Source: Akebia trifoliata (taxonomy: Eukaryota; Streptophyta; Magnoliopsida; Ranunculales; Lardizabalaceae). From it: a stretch of DNA of 64,000 nucleotides. Where the stretch lies: assembly GCA_017979445.1 (NCBI GenBank), contig CM030718.1, positions 14,486,760 to 14,550,759 of the forward strand, read 5' to 3'. The notes beneath the pieces were generated by a model. The model was not told the origin of the DNA. It was given only the letters and a program-made list of their open reading frames with translations, and searched no databases. Below, in pieces: positions 10,442 to 22,177 of the stretch. Made by a program: the position numbers and the translations under genes. Each line of letters opens with the position of its first letter. The stretch's first letter is position 1.

Positions 10442-13400
10442 TGTAACACCCCGAATTTTTAATTCGTATCTCGAGGAAAAAATAAATAGTGAAATTTTAA
10501 GAAAATCTTGAAAGTGGGATTTAGGGGTAAAACTTTAGGATGTTTCTGATAATTTTTAATGGAATCTGACCTCACCATTAGATTCAAAATGATCAAAAAA
10601 CATAGTTTAACCTATAAACACGTTCAAATGCGAGTCCAAATATAAAAGTTGCAAAATCCTTGATTACCGGGTCGGACTAGGCTAAAATAGTGACTTTTTA
10701 TTAGAGCAATAATTTTTAAAATTCGATTATACCATTGGATTCATAACGAAAAATTATTCTACATGGACTATTTATTTATCATTTTTGGAGATCAGGAAGT
10801 CGAATTATTACCAAAAACGAAAACGACATCAAGTTTAGGGGTCACATCAGGCTAAAAATGTAAATTTTTTTATGGAGACATAATTTGTAGAAATTGACTA
10901 TACCATTAGATCCGGAACGAAAAATTAGGTGAAATAGAGTATTCATTTGTCAGTTTTGGAGTCCGGATGATCAAGTTATCATCGATCGAAACAATTGAAA
11001 AATACCGAATTCGTCCCACATTTTATTTAATAATATTTTTTTTTTTTTTTTACAAGTCATCTTCCCCAACGCGTCCATACGGCCGAGACATATAAAAAAA
11101 ACGAATTTTTTTTTCTCTTCGATCTTCAATCTCAGATCTCTTACAAACGGCTCGCCATCGACGATCGACGCAGAAGGGAGAAATGTCCGCAGCTACGTTC
11201 TCTACAAAACCCACCCAACCTTTCTTTGTTTCACTTTCTATTTTACCCGATATCGTCAAAAATCAGCCGTATTTGGATATGGAAATTTTGAAACTTTGAC
11301 CTCGAATTTCGTCCGTTTCCGGGTCAAACCGTCTTCCGACGCAGAAGGGAGAAACGTCCGCAGCCTCATTCTCTACATAACCCACCCAAATTCCTTTCGT
11401 TTCCTCGCCTTTTTCACCCCATATAGTCAAAAATCAGCCGTATTTTTATACGAAGATTTCGTAACTTCAACCTCGATTTTCATCAATTTCGGGGTCAAAC
11501 CGTCTTTCATCGTAGAAGGGAGAAGAGACGAGCACATCGAGATCTTCAAAACCACCAGGTCAGTTTCGAAAATCAGTCGCTTTGAAGTTCGGTCCGTCTC
11601 GATTTCTGTGTCGTTCGCCTCGATTTCCGTGCACGTGCTTCAATTCCATCGCCTAATGATTGTAAGGAACTCTCAATTTCTATTAGTAATCGTAGATTGT
11701 GAAAATTGCATTTATGATTTTATCGAAAAATTTTGGATGTATTTCTAAAATATAGAATTATTTTTTTTATTTAAAAAAATTCACGCCAGAAATTGCATGT
11801 TTGATATGTTTAATTGTATTTTTAACAAATTATACGTGAGTAGGGTATTTTAACGGGTTATTTCCATAAATTGGGTCTTGTGCACTGCTCGGACCCCGTT
11901 TTAATATAAAATTTATTTTCTTTTTCAATATTATTGATAAAAATAAATTCTTTAGTTGGAAAATGTGATTTAATATTCAATGAACTCATATTGAGTTGAT
12001 GAATATCAGAAAATGGATGTTTTATTGAAGAAATTGAAAATTGTAAAAATCGGAAAGAGGGAAAAAGGGTATGAAACGGTAAAATATCAGTCACACCCGA
12101 GGGGTGATGTCTGCATTTTACGTTGTTGTGTTGTGTGTAGGTTGGTGAACAGATATCCAGGGATAATATTGTTGGTTGCATGTTTATTTAAATTTCTATT
12201 AGCGCGAGGCGCTCCGTTATGTTATTTATGTTAGGCCGGGTGGCCACACTTGCATGGTAGGAAACTTGATGTCTATTCTCAACCTTGTATTGTTAATTTG
12301 TCTTTTATTTTCAAATAAAAATAATATACATATGTAGCTATTTTGTGAGCTGTTAAAGAGTTTGTGAATGCCTGAAGGGATAATGCGTCATATCATCCGG
12401 AGTGGTGTATTATCCTGGGATGTACAGTAGGGACCACCAAGCTCATACGTGGTACAGGACGCGTATGAGAGTAGAGTCACAACTGGAATCCGGGTTTATT
12501 CCTCTCTATCTTTACCAGTGAACTTGTAATGTAAAGGTGGTCGTATACGAATGGTTTGCATATTTGGGAATCACATGTATGCCTGATAGGCATAGACGAA
12601 GATGATTGGTCAGTGATCACTAACAATCTATAGTAGTTGAACGTTCTGACACATCGAAAAGAGACCCATTGCTTACGGTCACGTCAAACGGCCAGCCTGA
12701 GCCGGATAAATGGTCAACCAAGTGTGGTAAGTGCAGCGACCGGCCACAAAATCAGGAACTAAAAACCATAGAAGAATTGTAACATTATGTCCCGACTGGG
12801 AGCGATCTAGTCGTGAATCCCAACTCTCTAATTCCAATACTCCACCATTGTGTATTATGTATCTGTTGTTTATTTTGATATATAAAATGAAATCCATGTT
12901 TATTATTTCCCTTTGATCAATTAGATTTGTATCAAAAGATAATGTTATAGTGAGTATTGCTGATCGATGTAATGTGAGTTTTAAAATGTTTAGTTGTTCA
13001 TCCCTGGCTATATGTACCAGTTAATCGTAATTTCTTTTGTAAAACTTTGACTATTTTAAAATGATTCAGTATGCTTATTCGTTCATGTTAGGAGGGGTTA
13101 TTGGCAGAAATTGTTTGTTTCCCTACTAGGTAACCATTGTTACTTACCCTTTCTTTCTCCATTTTTTTAGTTTCAGATCCGAAGTTTGGCGAGACAGATA
13201 TAGAGCACGAGTGAGAATCATCTGGTGGGTCAGATAGACAGTCAGAGTTCGTCACTTGGTGAGTATTGGGGTTATTACCCCTAGTGGTGTCGATTTATCC
13301 GAGAGTATTATACATGTTGTTCTGAGTATTAGGATTTCTGTTAGAGTGAGAAATTTTGTATAATCCTGTATCCTGGTTAGTCTTCCGCACTCTGATCTTT

Positions 13401-13603
13401 CGTACGTTATTAGACTTATATAGGCTTCCGCTAGTATTATATTTTATATTTGTATGCAGGATTGTATGCCTTTTATCAGGTACTGATTAAACGCCTTGGA
13501 TTGTTAACATAAACAGAGGAGACCATGCCGAAATTTCGAGGTGCCATCTAGTACCTCGAGATCTGACATGGGGATTTGTGTTAGCGTTCGGCTGGGCACC
13601 ACA
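10442..13603 (+). repeat. LTR 3 of the array (3162 bp), right terminus
   Basis: It starts TGTAACACCCCG after a G-rich polypurine tract at 10430-10441 and ends GGGCACCACA. It is followed by GTTCT and unrelated sequence rather than a primer-binding site, as expected for a terminal 3' LTR. It includes the same about 170-bp subrepeats (11172-11525) as LTR 2. The 5' flank is outside the window, so no target duplication can be checked. Confidence 0.92.
11172..11525 (+). repeat. About 170-bp subrepeats inside LTR 3
   Basis: GAAGGGAGAA recurs near 11172, 11343 and 11515, with the same unit content as in LTR 2. Confidence 0.82.
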
Positions 13604-14908
13604 GTTCTGGTTCTGGTTTTATTTATTTTAGAACTAGGCCTAGAATCAAACTAAATATAATGGTTATGATTCTAACTTCCTTGGGAACCAAATCAGAGCC
13701 AACCCATTGACACCCCTAATCCTAATAACGTTTTTCTTCAGTTTCATGTTTTTAAAGAAACTCAAAAATAAATTCTACCTTTTACAATATAAATTATCTT
13801 TGATAGATAAGAAATTTTATTAATAGAGAGGAAATGAAGGGACCAGCTGCTCAAGTACCACATAAAAGATCTCACTTGAAATCTTTAATTCTAATACGTT
13901 CTACCATTTAATTCTATCTAAGGCAATATACTCTATTAATGCGTTTCTCTTCAAATATTTTTATACTTCTCTTATTGTAGTCTGCTTCTGTACCAATTCA
14001 CAATTCATGTTGTTCACTTTGAAATAGTTTGTAAAAGGCTTTGAGGCTGAAAATATTGGAATTAATGTAACACCACAGTCATCAAAATCAGTGGAAATTG
14101 TTACAAAACATTGACCCTAAAACATTGAATTAATGCCCTGGCATGTATGAAACTATGAATCATGCATGAGGAAGTGACATGCTATTCATTTTTCTTTTTG
14201 ATAAGTTTGGGAAGTAGCTTTCAATGTACCAGGATGGCTAACTTTCTACGTCTTCTGTACAACCAAATCAACAACGTCGTTACGTGCTTAAGAACAAATG
14301 GATCCATAATTTAGATTAACCACTTATAAAATGGATAAGAAATAGAGAGAGAGAGAGGGGCTGTTAATTTGACCCGCTAACCTTCTAATTACCCATCCCG
14401 ACCTAATAATGCAAGGTTTAAGGCCTTGATCTAGAGTACCAAATGTAAGGTAGAATTCAAAATTTTCTAGCCCGTTAGATCCAAGTTGAGCTAGGGCCTA
14501 ACATACCCAATTCAACCTCTTATATTGGGTATGTGTATATCATCTCTATTTAAATGTGCGATTTTGTAAAATTGAAAAAGTAATTATAAAATAAAGTACA
14601 TATATATATATATATTGGAAGTTTGCTATCATGATCTGTAACATATTTCAATTAACATGGAGATTTGACCATCTATTTTGATATAAAAAAGTATCAAATT
14701 ATTCTAAATAACTTCGATGCATGAATGAATTGAAACTTGATTAGAAAGAAGAATAAGAAACATCACCTGATTGAGCTTGCTCCTTTCGTTGACCGATCAA
14801 AGAAGCTCTTTAGTTAATTCCAAGGAAAATCTCAACGAAACTAGAGCTTTGAACCTCTTCTTCACTAAGAACCACTTTAGCAAATTTTATTTGCAATATG
14901 ATTGGGTC
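13604..14908. other. Intergenic stretch, no gene seen
   Basis: The first about 115 bp (GGTTCTGGTTCTGG to GACACCCCTA) look like one end of a small DNA element interrupted by the retrotransposon array, but I cannot find the other half. A (TA)n run lies at 14597-14616. No coding region is recognised. Confidence 0.5.
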
Positions 14909-15203
14909 CTTATAGCAGCGGATAAAATTATCCTCTACAAAAAACGCACCATACTGCAGCTGAAATAGCCATTCGCTGTTATAAATTGACGCTATATAAA
15001 TTTTTTTTATTTTAGTGGCAGATATATTTTTCACTGCTATATGCACTTGAATAAGCAGGAAACTATTTAGTGTGAATTTTCTATGTATGCATAAGTCCCT
15101 ATAGCGACAGATACAATTATCTGTTACAAAAAATGTATCTATAGAGGCGAATAAAATTATCCATTGTTATAAATTGCCATTGTAGATCAAAAATGTTGTA
15201 GTG
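14909..15203. mobile_element. CACTA-type transposon 3' terminus, 5' end not found
   Basis: The stretch ends TTGTAGTG at 15203, the reverse complement of the CACTACAA terminus of En/Spm elements. Upstream lie subterminal motifs repeated in both orientations, such as TATAGCGACAGATA, AGCAGCGGATAAAATTAT and TAGAGGCGAATAAAATTAT. I see no matching CACTA start upstream, so this is probably a truncated copy. Confidence 0.5.
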
Positions 15204-16335
15204 TCTTTTTCCTTCTAACTATGAATCTATGGGGGATTATTGTGAAAAATTCATATTTTAATAAGAGCAAGACTTCTTGCGTTTTTATTTGAGTAGAAGT
15301 TTCCTAATTTGGTAAAACCTAATGCTTAAGAGCTTTTTATTTTTGTGTGTAAGTTGAAAGTCAAAGATTCATTAGCTTTCTTGGTTAAGAGAGTTGTAAA
15401 GATAACTTTTTCAAATTGTAGTCGCATATTGGATAAATACAATAATGGTATTCATCTAATAAAGGATTCCACTCTCTCACTTGCTTGAATGTGAATGAGA
15501 AAGAGAGTAGGTCTTACGTGCATATGGGGACCGAAGGCACCCTAAGACTAACCCATTGTGTTTGGGTCAACATGCCGAAAAACTTAGTGTGTGTGTACTC
15601 AAATGATAAGCACTTAAGGGGGGGGGGGTACAAATCTTGGATTTAAGTCTAGCATGGGTACATGTAAAAGGCCCACTTTTGTTCAAATTTGTTTGGTTAT
15701 TTTTACTTAAAGATCGTTGCTTCTTTTTCATCTCAACCGTTGATCTAATTAATCGTTAGAATTAATGTTTGTTGATCGTTTGTATCCTCCAAAGTTCGTG
15801 TGCCCTAGAGTTCTAAATACAAAAAATAACTTTCTGATATCTTTCTTCTTCTTCTTCTTCTCCTTTGTATGGTTTTCTCTAAATCTCACTGCTCATACTA
15901 GAATAATCGAATTTGTTGTAGGCCTGCTACTTTCGAGTGAATGACTAGTAGGATCATGACTGTTGAATCTTGGAAACCAACAATCGGAGCCTTTTGCACA
16001 GTGGATATCATCCTAAAGTAGCATGAATTTGGTTTTAAGGACAACGATTCTTCCTTGCCTCAGTCACATCAAAATCGATAAGTTCTTTCTAATCTTCACT
16101 TTCTATAATCTGTTTTTGGATTTAGAATTTTTGTTTCAAGAACACAGAATATTTCCAACAATAGTAACTATAATTAAATGAGAATTTACCCAATTTAGAA
16201 TAGAGATTTGAAGTTTGAAAGATTTAGGTTTTTGAATAAAAGTCATAAGATTTTGGAAGAAATAAAAAGAAATAGAATTTTGTGTAGAAATTCCTAAGGT
16301 TAATTTAAAATTTTAAAACAATAGAATTTTTAATA
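15204..16335. other. Intergenic stretch, no gene seen
   Basis: It holds only simple-sequence features: a run of G near 15618-15628 and a CTT-rich run near 15843-15863. No coding or RNA feature is supported. Confidence 0.5.
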
Positions 16336-16690
16336 TACTACAGTAAAATTAGTATATAGAGACGGTCGTCGACCGTTGCTATAGGGTAAAAACCCATCAT
16401 AAATACATATAGTGGCAGCCACTTCGATTGTTAGTGGTCATCTCTAAAACCTCCATCGCTATATGTATTATCGACGGCCAACTATTCATAAAACCGTCGT
16501 TGCATATAAGACTTATAGCGACAGCCACTATTAGCCGTCGCTATAAGGTATTTAAAAAATATATATATTTGGCCTTTAGCTAAGATCGCCGACTGTCACT
16601 ATAAGGTATTTTTTTTTTAAATATTTGACATTTAGCTACGGTCATGGCCGTCGCTATAAGAACTTTTGAAAAAAAATATTTGATTTTACA
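16336..16690. repeat. CACTA 5' subterminal repeat block
   Basis: Motifs related to TAGCGACGGCC occur repeatedly and in both orientations, for example near 16360-16383, 16510-16545, 16585-16605 and 16640-16662. Such blocks bind the transposase in En/Spm elements. Confidence 0.7.
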
Positions 16691-17229
16691 CCTGCCCCCC
16701 CCCCCTCCTCAAATGTTGCTAAATATTGGAAATACCCCTATGTTTTGAAATTGATGACCTAAACCCCAACTACCAACATGAAAAGACCCAAATGCCCCTC
16801 ATTTTAAACTTTCATAAATCTAATTGTCAATCCAAATTCTAATCTTCAATTTGGAACTACAAAATATATTATCACAACTTATTACAATAACTTTACAAAA
16901 ATATCCTCATATACATTAAGTTGAGAATTTTTCAAACTAAAAATTGTATCTACTTTCACGTCAAGAAGTACGATATGAGGTTTCAACTTGAGATCACTCC
17001 TGCACATCTCAACAAGAAATTGCAGCTAATCAAGACCAATAACAAAAGCTTACAATTTCTCTCTTCAACTTTTGAGCAACTCAAGTATGCAATCATGACC
17101 GTACAAATTCCTCCAGCCTACCTCATACTTCTAGAGCTGCGGCTTTATCCTGGTGCCTCTTATTCTTGCTAATCTGCAGATTCAAGTTACATTTACATAT
17201 AATGTTGTGCACATAGTATGCTAAAAGAC

Positions 17230-17330
17230 GAGAGATAGAACATAGGCTTCAACCTATGGCTCGGTAGACTAATATGTAAGTATGCAACTTTGAGATTGTG
17301 GGTTCGAGTCAAAGCTTACCCATCAAAATA
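17230..17330 (+). repeat. tRNA-like fragment, possible SINE head
   Basis: The stretch reads TGGCTCGGTAGACTAATATG, then GGGTTCGAGTCAAAG after about 30 bp. This resembles the A box and B box of a tRNA-derived SINE. No cloverleaf, tail or target duplication could be confirmed. It may be chance. Confidence 0.3.
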
Positions 17331-18320
17331 AAGTAACACATAGCATATTCATCAATTTACATTAATGTTAGTCAACATTTAAACAACTAAAGAGCTCTAA
17401 AGAAGCATTTTCTCACCGAGATGATCTTCACATTTCACTATTTCACCATATTTGCAGACTCCACAGTATCATCTTTAAAACACATGAAAAACCCTATAAA
17501 TGCATAAGAGATACATTTTAAGAGATAATGGGTAGACTTGAACCTGTTAGCTTTACTTGGGTGGTGATGTTTATGCCAACAATAACAATGTTTGCCCCAA
17601 TAATGGTTCTGTAATATAAAATTGAAGTCAACCAACTCAAGATTGTTCAAAACTATTTGAAATTTATATAAACTAACTTCTCCCACTTAAATCAATAAAA
17701 GATATGATAAAAAGTGATTTCTTCAAAAATACATTTTTCAACTCAAGAAGTGATCTCCTATGTTATGGACAAAGCAATTCTAAATCCTAGTTCCACAACC
17801 CATAGCTTTCCCCGGTTGCAAATTTTACAAATAAACAAACAATACAAATAGAAAAGCACAAAGTTTTCTCTTATTTTGTTTTAAAAAAATTCATTACCTC
17901 TTAGATTTCTATCTTAACTCTCCAGTACTTCAAAATCTATTTGAAAACCTAATAACCAGAAACATCAAAATAAACAAAATTCTTCAATGAGAACTTCAAC
18001 ACCAAAAGCATAACAAAGATATGTTAATCTCACACTTGTATGAATCCCAACCACAGTATGCGAAGTATCATTTGCTGTGTGTTTGGAAATCCTAAACATA
18101 GTCTGCAATTAAGTTCTTCAGGATATGCACATGCATGTTTACTCAGCTCAAATGGGTGTTGAGCTTCAACTGGAAGCCCTAACCATTTATACTCAGGTCA
18201 CAAGGAAAAAGCTCAAAAGAACAATGAGTATAAAAGGGATCTCTCTTGGATATAGATATTTTTTCACTTTTGGAACCCACCCATATATAGTATGGTTTGG
18301 TCTAGCATGAAAGGACTTAC

Positions 18321-18545
18321 ATTGTTTTCCTCCATTTCTTCCCTCATCATAGAAGAAAATTCATTATAATCAATCTTCCACCCTACAAAAAATGATCAAG
18401 CCAGATGAAGTTATTAAAAATGATTGTGTTGATCAATTTCTCTGATTATTTCATCCATGTGAATGTCACTTAGAGCAAACTATCTGCAAACTTGTTGAAG
18501 CTCGTTAATGGTTATGTAACCGTTGTCGTCTTTGTTAAAGAAAGA
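18321..18545 (-). pseudogene. Captured CDPK fragment (EF-hand exons)
   Basis: Calcium-dependent protein kinases end in a calmodulin-like domain with four EF hands. On the minus strand, about 18545 down to 18420 encodes FFNKDDNGYITINELQQVC, a stop, then ALSDIHMDEIIREIDQHN: an EF-hand loop, its exiting helix and the start of the next loop. A second piece, 18382 down to 18321, encodes KIDYNEFSSMMREEMEENN, bounded by TTGTAG and GTAAGT splice-like sites. The in-frame stop and the missing kinase domain make it a non-functional fragment. It lies inside the CACTA element, downstream (minus sense) of the two other captured fragments. Calmodulin-like proteins are an alternative source, but the sequence style is CDPK. 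Confidence 0.72.
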
Positions 18546-19173
18546 AAAAGGGAAGCTCAATTTAAGGCTCCTCAAAGTGATAAAGTCTTAACTACTTAGT
18601 TTCTATGATGAATAAATCATATGAGCACAAGCCACGCAGAAAAATCATTAGCTTAGATTAGTTAAGACTTGAAAACAAGTCAAGTCAGAAAGTAAATAAT
18701 ATAGAAAATTAAAATATTAAACTTGAAAAAAATATCGAGGTCAATGGGTTATGTCATTAGCTTGAAAACAAAATGGGGGCGGATGAACCTGCATAAAATG
18801 AGGAATTGGGTTCCTTCCTAGTGCAAATCTTGCTGAGTTTTGTAATGAGGATCAAAACTTGACAGGCAACTTGGAAAGAAAATTGCCCATTCAAGGCTCC
18901 TTGAAAATGAACTTAGTATTTATAAAAACTATATAAGTGTATTACTCACGAATTATATGCATATTATACATGTCTTTATTTTTACTATAGCCAGATAGAA
19001 TTATATGTATTATTCACGAATTATGTCTCTGATTGGATTCAAAGAAATCGAGATGCAGGAGTTTCATTCGAAAACGATATTACAGCATAAAAACGTGTCA
19101 GATTAGTAAAAAGATTAAGAAACAATTCATCAGATAATAATACAATCCATAAAAACCAGTTGAGATGTCTCAC

Positions 19174-19509
19174 CAGAGAAGCCCCCTTGGAAGCTCTTTC
19201 TACCAAGTAGGCAGAAGGCTTGAAGATTTCTCCATACATCTTATCCATTCCTCCAATCTTGAACAGATGTATCTAGATCCAAGTGAATCAGCCCAAAACA
19301 AGATCCCTCCCCTGATCGAAAGGTCTCCCCATCAGATTAAATAAGTCTACACTGTTTGGAAGAGAAGAAGCAGTTCTCTTATGATCTACTATGAAAGAAA
19401 CTCACGAACCTATATGGTGGGAAGCCCATGGCCATAACAGCAGCAATGTTGAGGCCAGCTGCCTTGATTGCAATTCCTTCAGCAAGGACATGGCAAATAC
19501 TTCACCGAA
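19174..19509 (-). pseudogene. Captured fragment of peroxisomal fatty-acid multifunctional protein (MFP2/AIM1 type)
   Basis: The intact enzyme combines enoyl-CoA hydratase and 3-hydroxyacyl-CoA dehydrogenase activities in beta-oxidation. The minus-strand exon 19509-19410 encodes CHVLAEGIAIKAAGLNIAA followed by VMAMGFPPYR, and ends at GTTCGTGAG. The exon 19311-19174 encodes GGILFWADSLGSRYICSRL, then after a frameshift YGEIFKPSAYLVERASKGAS, ending at a GTGAG donor. These match the C-terminal part of the plant protein in order, with the intron falling between PPYR and GGI. A stop just before CHVLAEG and the frameshift near 19245 show decay. Only this C-terminal portion is present. Confidence 0.82.
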
Positions 19510-20102
19510 CTGCAATTCACAAAAAAAGCTCATTTGTTATCATTCAAATGTCTTGAATGGGGTCTCATAATATCTAGTGTGAAGTTCATTCTTATAGGTC
19601 CAACATGAGAATGGCCCCAAATCATATAATAGCCACAAGAGTCCCGAGCTGGTAAGCAAGTCGCAACAAACAACTACAACGAAAACAAAATAAAGCTCAT
19701 AAACACCAATTGTCATATCTTTATTCATCCAACCATGGAACCAGTTTTGAAATGGCTATTTCTCATTAAAACACCCAAGTCAATTCCAATGATTATACAC
19801 TTAGATGACCCCATTAATCCATTATAATTCAATTATCAAGTAAATTTCTGGTTGTTAGTTTTCCTAAATTTTTGTCCATTATGTCCACCACCTACCTATA
19901 AGAAAAGATATCTTACTTCATGGTTTCAACTTTCAAGACTGTTAGCCCATTTGTATAAGGCTATTATAATTCAATTTACACATGAAATAGTAATTTATCC
20001 CCTCCATACTACATTTTAAGTAAGCAATGGATATGTAGAGAAGCTTCCATTGCCACCATTTCAAATTGGATTTTTTTTAATTCACTTCCTTGATATACTG
20101 AC

Positions 20103-20835
20103 CTCATGACATCAACCCCTACATCTTTCACCTTCTCCATTGTTCTCACCACTTGATTAGGTGTTTCCCTGCACCCCCAACATTATAGATGTCTTTGTAA
20201 GTGTACCCTCAGGAGCATAATCTTTGGCCATCTTTAGAACTTATATAGATTGCTTGAAATTAGCACGATGATCCCGTACCACACTCTGAAACTCTTCAAC
20301 TGTCTCAATATTATGAGCAAAAACATCTAAACCAGACTTCGAGACAATTTCTACATAGACAGAGTCTCCTTGGAAATCAGGTTCTACACAATGACCATAA
20401 ATGCAAACAATGTTAGAAGAAGAACTTGGGAGGAAACTATATGATCCTAAAACATTTAAACTAAAAATTATAACTTAATGAAATAATCCATATTAAAAAA
20501 CAGAATCACAATGTATATATAGGACCGCGCATAGGCCAAAAATAGCCAGATTACTTCAATAGGTCCTACCAACTAAGCCTTCAATATATAAAAAACACAA
20601 ACTATGATAAATAATTCATACCAAGAGCTTCTTTTAGTATATTTGGTTTCAATGTCTTCAACTTCAGCATTGTCTCTGCAAAAAATGACCATTTCCTTGA
20701 TGAGGTAAATCATCTCGATCAACACTTGTAATCACCACATAATCTAGACCCCACGACGAAATTGCCTCAACTACATTAGAGGGTTCATTTGGATCGGGTG
20801 GAGGAAGAGTGCACGATGTCTTCACATTGCAGAAT
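20103..20835 (-). pseudogene. Captured lipoyl synthase fragment
   Basis: Lipoyl synthase is a radical-SAM enzyme that inserts sulfur into octanoyl groups. The minus-strand exon 20835-20622 starts after a TTTCAG acceptor and encodes [18 protein letters not shown], then [20 protein letters not shown], and after a frameshift at GHF it reads [19 protein letters not shown], ending at a GTATGA donor. The exon 20383-20103 follows a TGTGTAG acceptor and encodes [27 protein letters not shown], a stop, and PNQVVRTMEKVKDVGVDVM. It keeps the last Cys of the CX3CX2C cluster but lacks the upstream exons and the C-terminus. The frameshift and stop show it is not functional. Confidence 0.88.
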
Positions 20836-21239
20836 CTGAAAGACAACATTTCAAGAATATCATAATTAAGAACTTTCAAATATGCCCATAAATATATATG
20901 ATTTCAATAGTTAAGACATAAAATAAAACTCCTATTAGCAGATCAAGCTTAACTCTTTTGCTTAAAATTTTAAAAATAAAAAATCACTAGAAAGTTTCCA
21001 AAGATGGCAGCTAGGACTTTGGATGGATCCCAAAATATGAGAACTTCATGTTTGAATCAAACCAAACTCCCTTTTGTGAAACTAATTTACTAAAATTAAC
21101 AAATTACATAAATTAAAGCCTCCTAATCACTAATTTACAGATAGTGTTATTTAGAACAAATTGCAGCAAGAGAAAGGTGGAAATCACATAGATTAATCAT
21201 ATCTAACTAACAAAATGTACAAATTAATCGAAAGAAAGA

Positions 21240-21765
21240 TTTCAACAAATATCAAGCCCTAGCCCTAACCCTAACCCTAAACGAAATTCCAACAAATCGA
21301 ATAAATCTAACATATGAAACCATAACATATGGGTCGAAATGGATCTGAAATAAAAAGTTAAATCTAAATCAAATACTTGCAGCAGAATCTTTAAAAAAAA
21401 ATGGCTGAAAATGAGGGGATTACCTGCTTCAGATGATTCTGAACAACAGATTGAAACTGCTACGAGAAGATGATTGAGACTGAAAGAACGAAGAAAACGA
21501 ATCCATTCTCTAATTATTGATGAGAAAGAACAGTAGATGAGATTAATAGCCAAGAAGAATAAATTTTGTGAGCAAATTTGCAAAGAACGATCGTTGAAAA
21601 TATAAAAATGAGGAGATCGAGAGAATCAATAGTTCATCATCAAATTTGTTTTTGAGCTTGAAATGAGAGATAGAGAGATCGAGTTTGAGATGAAAGAGAG
21701 AAAGAGAGATTGAGGTTGAGATCGGTGAGAGAGAGACAGAAAGATCAGACGAAGGTTTTCGGTTT
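21240..21765 (-). promoter_or_regulatory. Possible 5' leader of the captured-gene transcript
   Basis: On the minus strand this is a CT-rich stretch (about 21765-21600) followed by sequence reaching a CAG/GTAATCC splice-donor-like site near 21420-21430. The arrangement resembles a plant 5' untranslated exon and would place a promoter inside the right end of the CACTA element. The open frame 21583-21242 has no recognised domain. It also contains a short telomere-like run, CCCTAA repeated three times near 21256-21281. Confidence 0.35.
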
Positions 21766-21998
21766 CAAACGAAGAGACGAAATGGTTGTTTTCGTTTTAG
21801 ACGTTTTCGTTTGAGACTTGAGACGAAGAGACAAAGACTAAGACTATTTTCTCTTAAACAACTCTATAACGACGGTCAAAATCTGATCGTCACTAATAGT
21901 TGTTGCAATAAATCGTTTTTCCTGTAATGTAAGGTTAATTTTAAAATAGATTCAAGAAAAGAACGAGCGCATGTAATAAAAATAAAAAATTTAAAAAG

Positions 21999-22107
21999 GC
22001 TACTATTGCCACACCAACTTTTACTAATGGCATACCAATTCCTATATAAATCACCAAAGAATTGCAGAGTTGGTGTGGCGTTAGTAAAAATTGGTGGCAA
22101 TAGCAAC
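21999..22107. mobile_element. Short MITE, TATTGCCACACCAA family
   Basis: The left arm CTATTGCCACACCAACTTTT and the reverse complement of the right arm, GCTATTGCCACCAATTTTTA, form terminal inverted repeats of about 25 bp. Related fragments occur near 39325-39480, 44681, 53895, 54730 and 57590. Confidence 0.6.
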
Positions 22108-22177
22108 TCCCTATAAAAAATTATGCACAAAATTTAAGTGCTTGCATTAATTATATTGAGTAAGTAAAAAAATGGAG

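Larger units (their letters stand above)
1..13603 (+). mobile_element. Tandem LTR-internal-LTR-internal-LTR array, chromovirus-like Ty3/gypsy element
   Basis: Three LTR copies (1-1569 partial, 4245-7323, 10442-13603) alternate with two internal regions (1570-4244 and 7324-10441). Each complete LTR begins TGTAACACCCCG and ends CCACA. The first two LTRs are followed by the spacer GA and TGGTATCAGAGC, the primer-binding site complementary to initiator Met tRNA. LTRs 2 and 3 are each preceded by a G-rich polypurine tract. The third LTR is followed by unrelated sequence, so the array ends at 13603. The left end lies outside the window. Only gag and a possible protease relic are seen inside, with no reverse transcriptase or integrase, so the element is non-autonomous. 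Shared LTRs between internal copies fit unequal recombination between elements; that mechanism is inferred. Confidence 0.9.
16336..21929 (-). mobile_element. Non-autonomous CACTA-type element with three captured host-gene fragments
   Basis: The left end TACTACAGTAAAA and the right end TTTTTCCTGTAATG are degenerate inverted termini of the CACTA superfamily (canonical CACTACAAGAAAA). Both ends carry subterminal repeats of the GCCGTCGCTATA type: many copies at 16360-16660, and ACGACGGTCAAAATCTGATC near 21872-21892. No transposase is seen. The interior carries exon fragments of lipoyl synthase, peroxisomal multifunctional protein and a CDPK, all on the minus strand with splice-site-like borders. 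I could not find a convincing 3-bp target duplication, so the exact ends are provisional. Confidence 0.68.

Noticed and set aside
11296..11748. 150-residue open frame in LTR 3
   Set aside because: It is the counterpart of the same LTR subrepeat region, with no conserved protein signal.
13500..13610. Third primer-binding site after LTR 3
   Set aside because: The sequence after GCACCACA is GTTCTGGTTC, not TGGTATCAGAGC, so LTR 3 is the terminal LTR.
17230..17330. A functional tRNA gene
   Set aside because: Only A-box and B-box resemblance is seen, with no complete cloverleaf.
16921..17686. Open frames inside the CACTA element that might be a fourth captured gene
   Set aside because: An AG-flanked stretch near 17580-17625 (minus) looks exon-like, but I cannot match any translation to a known protein.
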